Origin: an uncultured Collinsella sp.
GTDB lineage: Bacteria; Actinomycetota; Coriobacteriia; Coriobacteriales; Coriobacteriaceae
Direction: 5' to 3'
Assembly: GCA_900550735.1 (NCBI GenBank)
Contig: URTD01000070.1
Span: 1 to 9,242, forward strand
DNA: 9,242 nt
Shown piece after piece: positions 1-6,557 of this stretch (position 1 is the first letter of the stretch; each line of letters starts with the position of its first letter). A program made the translations under genes and the position numbers. Under the pieces are notes generated by a model that saw nothing but the letters and a program-made list of their open reading frames with translations, was not told the origin of the DNA and did no database searches.

Positions 1-521
1 CATGAGCTGCGCGGCGAGCGGGCAGAAAATGCCCGCGAGCATGCCGAGCCGCGCCGTGAGGAAGAGCCCTGCGGGGATCATCCACGCCGCGGTCACCGTG
101 TTGGCGAGCGCGCAGAGGAGCATCGTGAGCGTGCCCGCGGCCGTGAGGCCCTGCGAGGAGAACGCCGAGCCCGCGAGGTAGATGCCGAAGACCACGAGGT
201 TCGAGAGCGTGCAAAGCGCGAGGCACCAGAGCGCCTTGGCCCACCAGGCGCGCCCGAGCGGGAAGCCCAGGCCCAGAAGCCCCCGCATCCGCGTGCGAGC
301 GTCCGCCCGCGCGACGCACGCCACCACGAGTGAGAGAGACACGGGCAGGAAGAGCGCGTACCAGTAGTTCCACGCGCTGAAGATCTGCACGCCCCGGTAG
401 GGCATCGCGCCGAGCAGCGGCATCGGCAGCGCCATGAGCACGGCCAGGCGAACCGGTGCCGCGTGGCGCGACTTCAGGGCCTCGGCGCGCAGGCCCGCGA
501 GCAGGCCGCCTTTCTCGCCCG

Positions 522-525
<4 letters not shown>
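1..525 (-). CDS. ABC transporter permease, lantibiotic-immunity (MutE/EpiE-like) type, partial
   Basis: Membrane subunit of an ABC exporter, open from the start at 525 through the left edge, so only the first 175 residues are visible. I see no stop. About five hydrophobic stretches (residues roughly 25-40, 55-74, 101-121, 131-158, 159-175) indicate a polytopic membrane protein. The motif AWNYWYALFLP (51-61) just before the second membrane segment resembles the 'NWWYTxLLP' stretch I know from LanE/LanG-type permeases that protect against lantibiotics. The ATG overlaps the stop of the ATPase gene by four bases (ATGA) and has a strong Shine-Dalgarno (GGGGAGGTG, about 5 nt upstream), so the two are translationally coupled. 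Family known: such permeases expel or exclude peptide antibiotics at the cytoplasmic membrane. Substrate is inference; a general bacitracin/lantibiotic-type exporter is equally possible. A second permease may lie beyond the edge. Confidence 0.8.
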
Positions 526-1250
<725 letters not shown>

Positions 1251-1453
1251 GGGCTTATCCTTTCTCTTCCGGGCGCGCGGGCCGAGTCGCCGTGCCCGCG
1301 CGCCTTACCTTTCGGGTTCACCATCCATGATGGGGCGCGTTTCTAACGAAGCCGTAACGGCCGTTGGGCTCTTTTGGCGCCAGCCCTTCTCGACCCGTAC
1401 GCATTTGCTTAAAGCAACAACTTTCCCGATCGATGTAATCACCGAATCAAAAC

Positions 1454-1510
1454 GTGTACACCAGCCACCAAAGATGCCGAAAAATGTCGTTTTTGGAGGC
1501 TGATGTACAC
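1454..1510. repeat. Long imperfect inverted repeat (hairpin/cruciform)
   Basis: Arms 1454-1472 and 1492-1510 match at 17 of 19 positions when one is reverse-complemented; each outer end is GTGTACA/TGTACAC and each inner end is CCAAA/TTTGG. The 19-nt centre could itself form a small hairpin (CGA...TCG). No T-run follows on either strand, so it does not look like an intrinsic terminator. It may be a regulator binding site, a dispersed palindromic element, or an end of an old insertion next to the composition shift. No function is assigned. Confidence 0.7.
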
Positions 1511-1519
1511 AAATGCAGA

Positions 1520-1578
1520 ATCCAGCGCAGCCCAGAGGCGCCCTCCACATGTCTGGACTCTCTATGCTTGCGCTGGAT
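1520..1578. repeat. Inverted repeat overlapping the phosphatidyltransferase promoter
   Basis: ATCCAGCGCA (1520-1529) is repeated perfectly inverted as TGCGCTGGAT (1569-1578), with a nested pair CCAGA (1532-1536) / TCTGG (1552-1556) inside. The right arm covers the proposed -35 element (1574-1579), so binding of a protein to the dyad could block or assist RNA polymerase. The 39-nt spacing between arms is long for a single operator; looping between two half sites is an alternative. Confidence 0.5.
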
Positions 1579-1602
1579 AGACATCGCAGGAACGGGTATA
1601 GT
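1574..1602 (+). promoter_or_regulatory. Probable sigma-A promoter of the phosphatidyltransferase operon
   Basis: TGGATA (1574-1579), a 17-bp spacer and TATAGT (1597-1602) give four and five matches to the consensus hexamers at ideal spacing. Transcription would begin near 1609, leaving a leader of about 30 nt before the GTG start at 1639. Confidence 0.55.
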
Positions 1603-1638
1603 ATCGAAAGTTTTGTCGTTAACCAGCGGGGGAGTCCT

Positions 1639-2343
1639 GTGGGCATCAAAAAGAAGATCAAAAAGGAGCTTATCGGCACTTCCGATTACCCGTCGAATAA
1701 GATCTTTACGATCTCCAATTTCATCACCTTTACGCGCCTGATCCTCACCCTGGTATTTCTGTACCTGTTTGTGACGGATAACAACCGTGTCATCGCCATC
1801 GTTATCTACGCCGTTGCCGCCTCCACCGACTGGATGGACGGTCAGATCGCCCGCATGACTAAGACGGTCTCGTGGCTCGGCAAGGTCATTGATCCCATTT
1901 GCGACCGTGCGCTGCTGTTCACCGGCGTACTTGGACTGGTGGTCCGCGGAGAGCTGCCCATCTGGGTCTGCGTACTCATTATCGGCCGCGACATCTATCT
2001 GGGCATCGGCACGCTTATCGTGCGTCATTATCACCGTCGCCCCATCGATGTGGTCTTTCCCGGAAAGATTGCCACGGCGCTGCTCATGACCGGCTTCTCA
2101 CTCATGCTGCTCGGTTTCCCCGTTATTGACGGCCTGCACCTTTTATCTTCAACCCTTACGGCCTTCCCGGGCCTCAACGGAAGCTCGGTGCCCCTCGGCA
2201 TCTTCTTTGTGTACGGCGGCGTGATCTTCTCCATGCTCACGGCTGTCATCTACTCCATTAAGGGCGGAGTGGCCATTAAACAGGCTCTCGCGCATCCCGA
2301 GGACGAGGACATCGACTTTCTGAACCCCGAAATCGAAGACTGA
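1639..2343 (+). CDS. CDP-alcohol phosphatidyltransferase family protein (PgsA / cardiolipin-synthase-like)
   Basis: Integral membrane enzyme that transfers a phosphoalcohol to the diacylglycerol of CDP-diacylglycerol, releasing CMP, in phospholipid synthesis. The complete catalytic signature DxxDGxxAR(x8)GxxxDxxxD is present at residues 64-89 (D64, D67, G68, A71, R72, G81, D85, D89). Hydrophobic segments follow at about 31-62, 93-128, 145-165 and 186-207; the tail is acidic (EDEDIDFLNPEIED). I start it at GTG 1639 (234 residues, MGIKKKIKKE) because GGGGGAG lies four bases upstream and a promoter ends near 1609; the same frame is open back to 1513, but that would extend upstream of the promoter. 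The GRD motif (116-118) and the PGKIAT stretch (141-146) resemble actinobacterial CMP-forming cardiolipin synthases (such as mycobacterial PgsA2) as much as PGP synthase, so the acceptor alcohol is undecided. It leads a five-gene run. Confidence 0.85.
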   Translation: MGIKKKIKKELIGTSDYPSNKIFTISNFITFTRLILTLVFLYLFVTDNNRVIAIVIYAVAASTDWMDGQIARMTKTVSWLGKVIDPICDRALLFTGVLGLVVRGELPIWVCVLIIGRDIYLGIGTLIVRHYHRRPIDVVFPGKIATALLMTGFSLMLLGFPVIDGLHLLSSTLTAFPGLNGSSVPLGIFFVYGGVIFSMLTAVIYSIKGGVAIKQALAHPEDEDIDFLNPEIED

Positions 2344-2409
2344 TTCGTTGGGGTATGATTACGTACGGTTCATTATTTGCGGCACGTCCGCGATAAGTTA
2401 GGGGTTGTC

Positions 2410-2835
2410 ATGGACAACATGGTTAACAATATGCCTCAGAATGATAAGACTGCTGACGCTACCTGCGTATTCCGCGTGCCTTCAAGCGACGTCACCGTTC
2501 CCGACCTCATGGCCAACGTGCGCATCACCGCCCCCGTCCTGTCCATCGTCAAGGGTCCGCAGACTGGTGCCGCCTTTGAGCTCGAGGACGACGTGACCAC
2601 CATCGGCCGCGATCCCGCGAACGGCATCTTCCTTAATGACATGACCGTTTCGCGCAGCCACGCGCGCATTATTCGCGAGGGCCTCGGCGCTCGCATCGAG
2701 GACCTGGGCTCGCTCAATGGTACCTGGGTCGACGGTGCCATTGTCAATGCAGCCCCGCTGCACGACGGTTCTTCAGATCGGTACGTTTACGCTCATCTAC
2801 CACGAGAGCACGCCGGAGCGCATCGAAACCGGTGA
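2410..2835 (+). CDS. GarA-like FHA-domain signalling protein with a frameshift near the C-terminus
   Basis: Small cytoplasmic phosphothreonine-binding protein. The FHA core is recognisable: GR (66-67), SRSH (81-84) and SLNGT (101-105), with the preceding IFLNDMTVSR. The N-terminus carries DATCVFR (16-22), which aligns with the ETTSVFR phosphorylation motif of mycobacterial GarA; T18 matches the threonine phosphorylated by PknB, while the neighbouring PknG-type threonine is alanine here. I choose ATG 2410 (141 residues) because AGGGG sits five bases upstream; the frame is open to a TTG at 2377 without a good site. After G120 the frame changes: residues 121-141 are unlike any FHA end, whereas the next frame gives LQIGTFTLIY, a typical last FHA strand pair. 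The product as written probably lacks strands 10-11 and may fold poorly. It could be a true mutation or a sequencing error. GarA regulates glutamate and 2-oxoglutarate enzymes in mycobacteria; the target here is unknown. Confidence 0.8.
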   Translation: MDNMVNNMPQNDKTADATCVFRVPSSDVTVPDLMANVRITAPVLSIVKGPQTGAAFELEDDVTTIGRDPANGIFLNDMTVSRSHARIIREGLGARIEDLGSLNGTWVDGAIVNAAPLHDGSSDRYVYAHLPREHAGAHRNR

Positions 2836-2839
2836 GTAG
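2771..2839 (+). other. Out-of-frame remnant of the FHA C-terminus
   Basis: Reading from 2771 in the frame one base ahead of the upstream gene gives LQIGTFTLIYHESTPERIETGE followed by TAG at 2837-2839. This aligns with the final strands of GarA (VQIGKFRLVF). Two residues (six bases) are expected between DG and LQIG, and only one base is present, so five bases are missing. An ancestral GACGGTACGGTTCTT losing one ACGGT copy would give exactly the observed GACGGTTCTT. The restored stop lies three bases before the MerR start, a natural operon spacing. Confidence 0.8.
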
Positions 2840-2842
2840 GGC

Positions 2843-3721
2843 ATGGCCGAACGCAACTATCTGAGTATCGGCCAAGTCGTCAACCTACTTCGAGGCGCAT
2901 ACCCCGATCTTTCGAACTCAAAAATTAGATTTCTAGAGGATGAGGGGCTCATTACCCCTCATCGTACGCCTAAGGGATACCGTCAGTACTCTAAGGAGGA
3001 CGTTGATCGTCTGGAGGTCATCCTGCACTTGCAGAAGACCCGCTACATGCCGCTCAACGTGATTAAGCAGCGCTTGGAAAACGCCACGGACCTGTCAACG
3101 CTCGCCTACGAGGTGGGCTTGCTATCCGATGTTCCGCTCAAGACGGAGCCCAAGGAGACTAAGCAAAAGCTGCATCCCATCGAGACCATTCCCGATATGT
3201 TGGGCGTCGAAATTTCGTTTATCCGCTCGCTCGCCGAGAACGACCTTATTCGCATCATCAAGAGTCCGCAGAATCGCGAGCTTGTCGATGGTCGCGATTT
3301 TCCGATCATCCGCTACTGCTCCGAGCTGTCGCGCTTCCATATCGAGCCGCGCAACCTGCGTCAGTACGTGTCTTCCGCCAACCGCGAGTCCTCGATGTTT
3401 GAGCAGGTGCTTGTGAGCATGCTCGGCATGGATACCTCCGATGACGAGCGCGACGCCAAGCTCGAGCGTGCGTTTAAGAAGCTTCACGACCTGACGGAGG
3501 GCGTGCACACCGCGCTGCTCAAGAACCGCGTTTTTGAGTCGCTCAACGCCGTGGTCGAGGACGCCGACATCGATGCACTCGATGAGGAAATCACTCGCTC
3601 CGAGTCCACCAAGGCCAAAAACGAAGAGGCAGACGCGCCGGCTTCGCACGAGGATTCTCTCGTAAAGCCGCTCAAGGTCGTCGCCCCTTCGCACTCCGGC
3701 ACCGCCACCGCGGCCAAATAA
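2843..3721 (+). CDS. MerR-family transcriptional regulator, Rv1828-like
   Basis: DNA-binding regulator. Residues 5-72 form a MerR winged helix-turn-helix: YLSIGQVVNLL, then SKIRFLEDEGLITPHRTPKGYRQYS and a recognition-wing and helix region ending in YMPLNVIKQRL. This matches the mycobacterial Rv1828 pattern (IGAVLDLL...KIRFLEAEGLVTP...GYRRF...YLPLKVI) better than metal- or drug-sensing MerR proteins; no cysteine cluster for metal binding is visible. A second helical, winged-helix-like domain spans roughly 110-225, and the last 60 residues are acidic and low-complexity. At 292 residues it is longer than Rv1828. The ATG at 2843 follows GGTGAG by six bases. It sits directly after the FHA gene, as Rv1828 does after garA, suggesting a conserved functional pair. 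Target promoters are unknown; auto-regulation of the operon is possible but not shown. Confidence 0.88.
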   Translation: MAERNYLSIGQVVNLLRGAYPDLSNSKIRFLEDEGLITPHRTPKGYRQYSKEDVDRLEVILHLQKTRYMPLNVIKQRLENATDLSTLAYEVGLLSDVPLKTEPKETKQKLHPIETIPDMLGVEISFIRSLAENDLIRIIKSPQNRELVDGRDFPIIRYCSELSRFHIEPRNLRQYVSSANRESSMFEQVLVSMLGMDTSDDERDAKLERAFKKLHDLTEGVHTALLKNRVFESLNAVVEDADIDALDEEITRSESTKAKNEEADAPASHEDSLVKPLKVVAPSHSGTATAAK

Positions 3722-3725
3722 CCGC

Positions 3726-3741
3726 TGCCGAAGTTTCGGCA
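3726..3741. repeat. Short perfect hairpin between merR and apt
   Basis: TGCCGAA (3726-3732) and TTCGGCA (3735-3741) are perfectly complementary around a two-base centre. No T-run follows, and the apt Shine-Dalgarno begins eight bases later, so it is more likely an RNA processing or partial attenuation element than a full terminator. Confidence 0.45.
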
Positions 3742-3761
3742 ACCCATTGAAAGGTCATGTA

Positions 3762-4292
3762 ATGTACGACTTCGAATCTCAAATCGTCGACATCCCCGAC
3801 TATCCCGAGCCCGGAGTCATCTTTAAAGACATCACGCAGCTCTTTGGCAATCCCGAGGCACTCAAAGCCATGACCGATGCCCTCGCCGAGCACTTTGCCG
3901 GCATGGGAATCACCAAGGTCGTGGGTCCCGAGGCTCGCGGCTTTATGGTTGGCGTACCGGTGGCTGTAGCCCTTGGCGCCGGCTTTGTTCCCGCACGTAA
4001 ACCGGGCAAGCTGCCGCGCGAGACCGTAAGCCAGAGCTACGAGCTCGAGTACGGAACGGATTCCATTGAGATCCATGCCGACGCTATCAGCTCTAAAGAT
4101 ACCGTGTTAATTCTGGACGACTTGGTCGCGACGGGCGGAACCGTCGAGGCAACAGGTAAACTGGTGCGAGATATGGGCGCAAAGCTTGTCGGGTACGGTT
4201 GTATCCTTGAGCTTGCGTTTCTCAACCCGCGCGAGAAGCTCACGCCGTCTGATGACGATGTGGAGCTCTTTAGCCGGGTGACGGTGGACTAG
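3762..4292 (+). CDS. apt: Adenine phosphoribosyltransferase
   Basis: Cytoplasmic purine-salvage enzyme: adenine plus PRPP gives AMP and pyrophosphate. The PRPP-binding motif VLILDDLVATGGT is at residues 115-127, the GPEARGF loop at 55-61 and the flexible ARKPGKLP hood loop at 78-85, all typical of Apt; the N-terminal IPDYPEPGVIFKDITQL (11-27) is also characteristic. The length of 176 residues is standard. I start at ATG 3762 because GAAAGG lies seven bases upstream; the in-frame TTG at 3747 would overlap that site. It follows the MerR gene by 40 bp, with a small hairpin in the gap, and precedes the secreted hydrolase by 32 bp, so it is probably in the same transcript. In many bacteria apt lies beside relA or secDF; that context is absent here. 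Confidence 0.95.
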   Translation: MYDFESQIVDIPDYPEPGVIFKDITQLFGNPEALKAMTDALAEHFAGMGITKVVGPEARGFMVGVPVAVALGAGFVPARKPGKLPRETVSQSYELEYGTDSIEIHADAISSKDTVLILDDLVATGGTVEATGKLVRDMGAKLVGYGCILELAFLNPREKLTPSDDDVELFSRVTVD

Positions 4293-4324
4293 CCGTTACC
4301 CTTAGTTACTGGAAAGGAAGCTAC

Positions 4325-5452
4325 ATGCGCACAGCAAACACGCACAAAAACATGGCACGCTGCGCTGCTACGGCAACCCTCGCTTGTGTTTTGGGCTTGG
4401 GCCTCGCGGCTCCTGCCTACGCCGATACCGCATCCGACCTTGCCGCTGCTCGTACGAAGCTCGAGCAGATCGGTACCCAAACCCAGCAGATTTACGATGA
4501 GCTCGCCACGCAGACGCAGGCGCTCGATCAGACTGCCGGCGAGATCACGCAAAAGCAGCAGGAGATCGCCGATGGTCAGGCTAAGCTCTCGACCTATGTC
4601 GCCGGCGAGTACAAGACCGGTGGTCTGAGCCTTCTTCAGGTTCTGACGGGCGTCGACGACCTGAGCGATATGCTCAACCGTCTGTTCTACTACGGCAAAG
4701 TTTCCGATAAGCAGGCTCAGACCATTCAAGAGGTCAAGGAGCTTAAGCAGCAGCTCACCGATAAGCAGGCCGAGCAGGAGAAGAACGTCGCCACCACGCA
4801 AAAGAAGGTCGACGAGCTTAACGCCCAGCAGGCTGAAGCCCAGAACGTCGTAAACTCCCTGGATTCGCAGCTGCAGGCCGAGCTTGCCGCAGAGGCCGAG
4901 GCCAACGCCGCGCTGCAGGCCGGCATCAACGCCAGCACCGCCGAGAAGGCCACGGTGAGCAACGAGACTGCCGGTACGACCGAGAACACCAACAACGGTG
5001 GCCAGACCAGCAATAACAACAACCAGGGCGGCAACACTCCGGCGCCCACGCCGACACCTGCTCCGACGCCGCAGCCCTCCACGCCTGCTCCGGCTCCGAC
5101 GCCTTCTGCTCCGAGCCAGTCCGTCGATGGCGGTTCTGTTGTCTCGCGTGCATACAGCAAGCTTGGTTGCGCCTATTCCTGGGGCGGAATTGGCCCGAAC
5201 AGTTTCGACTGCTCTGGTTTTGTTAGCTATTGCCTCACTGGTCGCTATTGCCGCCTGGGCACCACGGGCACCTTTATGGGCTGGACGCGTGTGTCCGATC
5301 CGCAGCCCGGTGACGTTGTGGTCAACTCGTACCACACCGGCATTTACATCGGTGGTGGTCAGATGATTCATGCTTCCGACTACAACACGGGTGTTATCAT
5401 CAGCTCCGTTGCCGCCGGCATGAACAATAACTATATCTTCGTGCGTTACTAA
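4325..5452 (+). CDS. Secreted NlpC/P60 (C40) peptidoglycan hydrolase with N-terminal coiled coil
   Basis: Exported endopeptidase that cleaves peptide stems of peptidoglycan. Residues 1-33 are a Sec signal peptide (hydrophobic core about 15-29, cleavage expected after AYA, 31-33). Residues about 36-207 are Gln/Ala/Glu-rich and predicted coiled coil, as in RipA/PcsB-like hydrolases, where this region regulates activity or binds an FtsEX-type partner. A flexible linker follows: Asn/Gly-rich 217-238, then Pro/Thr/Ala repeats 239-265. The NlpC/P60 domain occupies about 268-375, with catalytic Cys296 (FDCSGF), His337 (SYHTGIYIG) and a probable third polar residue, His349. The start has GGAAAGGAAG just upstream. 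It is the last gene of the run and is followed by a strong terminator. No sortase motif or choline/SH3 wall-binding repeats are seen, so attachment is probably through the coiled coil or absent. Confidence 0.93.
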   Translation: MRTANTHKNMARCAATATLACVLGLGLAAPAYADTASDLAAARTKLEQIGTQTQQIYDELATQTQALDQTAGEITQKQQEIADGQAKLSTYVAGEYKTGGLSLLQVLTGVDDLSDMLNRLFYYGKVSDKQAQTIQEVKELKQQLTDKQAEQEKNVATTQKKVDELNAQQAEAQNVVNSLDSQLQAELAAEAEANAALQAGINASTAEKATVSNETAGTTENTNNGGQTSNNNNQGGNTPAPTPTPAPTPQPSTPAPAPTPSAPSQSVDGGSVVSRAYSKLGCAYSWGGIGPNSFDCSGFVSYCLTGRYCRLGTTGTFMGWTRVSDPQPGDVVVNSYHTGIYIGGGQMIHASDYNTGVIISSVAAGMNNNYIFVRY

Positions 5453-5476
5453 GTCATCTTACACAGCGTGTGAATG

Positions 5477-5516
5477 TGGACCTCGTGGCTTTAAGTCGCG
5501 AGGTCCATTCGTTTTT
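5477..5516 (+). terminator. Rho-independent terminator after the NlpC/P60 gene
   Basis: Perfect 9-bp stem TGGACCTCG (5477-5485) / CGAGGTCCA (5499-5507), 13-nt loop, then a T-rich tract GTTTTTCTCT from 5511. It ends the transcript of the five upstream genes. Confidence 0.88.
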
Positions 5517-5525
5517 CTCTAATAT

Positions 5526-5564
5526 TGTGCGGCTATCTAGTATTCAAAACTAGATAGCCGCACA
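5526..5564. promoter_or_regulatory. Perfect 16-bp palindrome upstream of degV (candidate operator)
   Basis: TGTGCGGCTATCTAGT (5526-5541) and ACTAGATAGCCGCACA (5549-5564) are perfect reverse complements around a 7-nt AT-rich centre. No T-run follows on either strand, so it is not a standard terminator. The right arm reaches the position where the degV -35 box should be (5560-5565, itself a poor match), which suits an operator. Its inner part contains CGGCTAT-N12-ACTAGAT, repeated upstream of the DUF1836 gene. Confidence 0.6.
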
Positions 5565-5582
5565 TTCAGTTTGCAAGATGGC

Positions 5583-5588
5583 TATAAT
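5583..5588 (+). promoter_or_regulatory. -10 box of the degV promoter
   Basis: A perfect TATAAT sits 29 bases before the degV ATG, with no good TTGACA at 16-18 bp upstream; that position falls at the edge of the palindrome. Dependence on an activator, or control by whatever binds the palindrome, would fit. Confidence 0.5.
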
Positions 5589-5617
5589 TGTTGAGGAACA
5601 ATTAGAAAGGACCCTCT

Positions 5618-6484
5618 ATGAGCTGGGCACTTATCTCCGATTCAAGCTGTAACCTCCGCGATTGGCAACCGACTGCGCCCCATACCACCTTTGCATTTGC
5701 GCCCCTCAAAATTCGAGTGGGGGAGCGTGAATTCGTCGATGACCTTTCACTCGATGTTCATGAACTCAACTGCGCTGTTCAGGCGGAGACGAACGCTTCT
5801 TCGAGCGCTTGTCCCAGCGTAGGGGAGTGGGCCGAGCTCTTCAAATTGGCAGACAAGACCATCTGCATGCCGATCTCTGAGGGCGTGTCGGGCAGCTACA
5901 ACGCAGCAGCCACGGCTCGCGATATGGTTCTTGCCGAGGAGCCCGACCGGCAGATTCATCTAGTCAATTCGCGCGCAGCTGGCGGCAAAATGGACCTCAT
6001 TTTCTTGCTGTTCGACCGCTATCTTGCAAGCAATCCGGATGTCTCATTCGAGGACGCTTGCGCATACTTCGATAGCCTTGAGCAGAACAGCAAAATCCTC
6101 TTCAGCTTGTGCAATTACGAAAACCTGGCCAAAGCCGGACGTATCCCTAAGGCAGCCGGCGTCATTGCCAACAAGCTCAATATCCGCATTTTGGGCACGG
6201 CGAGCGAGGCCGGTAAAATCGAACTCGTCGGGCACACGCGTGGCGAAAAGAAGATGCTCAACAAGATCATCGACACCATGGAAGCCGAGGGTTTTACGGG
6301 CGGCGAGGTCATCATCGATCACGTTGAGAACGAAGCTGGAGCACAGGCGCTTACTGACCGCATAGTCGAGCATTGGCCCGGCTCCAAGACCATCATCATG
6401 CCCTGCAACGGCCTGGATTCCTATTACGCCGAGATGCACGGCCTAATCATCGGCTACGGCATGGGCGTAGCTTCGGGCAAATAA
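5618..6484 (+). CDS. DegV family protein (FakB-like fatty-acid-binding protein)
   Basis: Cytoplasmic protein of the DegV fold; family members bind one fatty acid and, where studied as FakB, present it to the kinase FakA for phosphorylation and entry into phospholipid synthesis. Visible family marks are SDSSCNL (7-13), the SCPSVGEW segment (63-71), ISEGVSGSYNAA (86-97) with the ligand-contacting serines, GGKMDL (122-127), AKAGRIP (171-177) with R175, and the C-terminal HGLIIGYG (274-281) with H274, which matches the carboxylate-binding histidine region. The length of 288 residues is typical. The ATG at 5618 has GAAAGGA six bases upstream. It is a single-gene unit with its own promoter and a shared terminator. 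No fakA gene is in the window, so a fatty-acid role is inferred from the family. The neighbouring regulator gene shares its upstream motif. Confidence 0.9.
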   Translation: MSWALISDSSCNLRDWQPTAPHTTFAFAPLKIRVGEREFVDDLSLDVHELNCAVQAETNASSSACPSVGEWAELFKLADKTICMPISEGVSGSYNAAATARDMVLAEEPDRQIHLVNSRAAGGKMDLIFLLFDRYLASNPDVSFEDACAYFDSLEQNSKILFSLCNYENLAKAGRIPKAAGVIANKLNIRILGTASEAGKIELVGHTRGEKKMLNKIIDTMEAEGFTGGEVIIDHVENEAGAQALTDRIVEHWPGSKTIIMPCNGLDSYYAEMHGLIIGYGMGVASGK

Positions 6485-6503
6485 AGTCCAACCAAGCAAA
6501 AAT

Positions 6504-6549
6504 ACGGGCGGGATAAAGCGACAGATGCCTCTTTATCCCGCCCGTTTTA
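6504..6549. terminator. Bidirectional terminator between degV and the DUF1836 gene
   Basis: Perfect 15-bp stem ACGGGCGGGATAAAG (6504-6518) / CTTTATCCCGCCCGT (6531-6545) with a 12-nt loop. TTTT follows on the plus strand and an A-run (6498-6502) precedes it, giving a T-run on the minus strand, so it can stop both convergent genes. Confidence 0.92.
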
Positions 6550-6557
6550 TACGTCGA

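Larger units (their letters stand above)
1251..1638. other. Gene-free region between the divergent ABC operon and the phosphatidyltransferase
   Basis: No convincing gene on either strand; short open frames here have no ribosome binding site and overlap the palindromes. Base composition changes near 1310 from very GC-rich (left, like the ABC genes) to moderate (right). It holds small dyads (AACGGCCGTT at 1356-1365; TTGCTT-A-AAGCAA at 1405-1417), a 57-nt imperfect hairpin (1454-1510), a second dyad (1520-1578) and a promoter for the rightward gene. I found no clear leftward promoter for the ABC operon, although one must lie here. Confidence 0.7.

Noticed and set aside
1447..2034. Minus-strand open frames crossing the palindromes and the phosphatidyltransferase gene
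   Set aside because: They run through the inverted repeats and antisense to the catalytic motif; no start signals.
2348..2376. Promoter for the FHA gene (TTGGGG, 17 bp, CATTAT; or TATGAT at 2354)
   Set aside because: Hexamers are weak or lack a partner; read-through from the upstream gene is sufficient.
2760..2780. Programmed ribosomal frameshift in the FHA gene
   Set aside because: No slippery heptamer or following structure, and alignment calls for five missing bases rather than a simple one-base slip.
3726..3741. Hairpin read as a terminator between merR and apt
   Set aside because: Short stem, tiny loop and no T-run; apt has no separate promoter that I can see.
5030..5120. Pro/Thr/Ala coding repeats as a minisatellite or CRISPR-like array
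   Set aside because: Irregular units encoding an ordinary flexible linker in a secreted wall protein; no spacers.
4289..5371. 360-codon minus-strand open frame
   Set aside because: Mirror of the NlpC/P60 gene; composition is Leu/Gly/Arg repeats typical of an antisense shadow, and the plus frame has signal peptide and catalytic residues.
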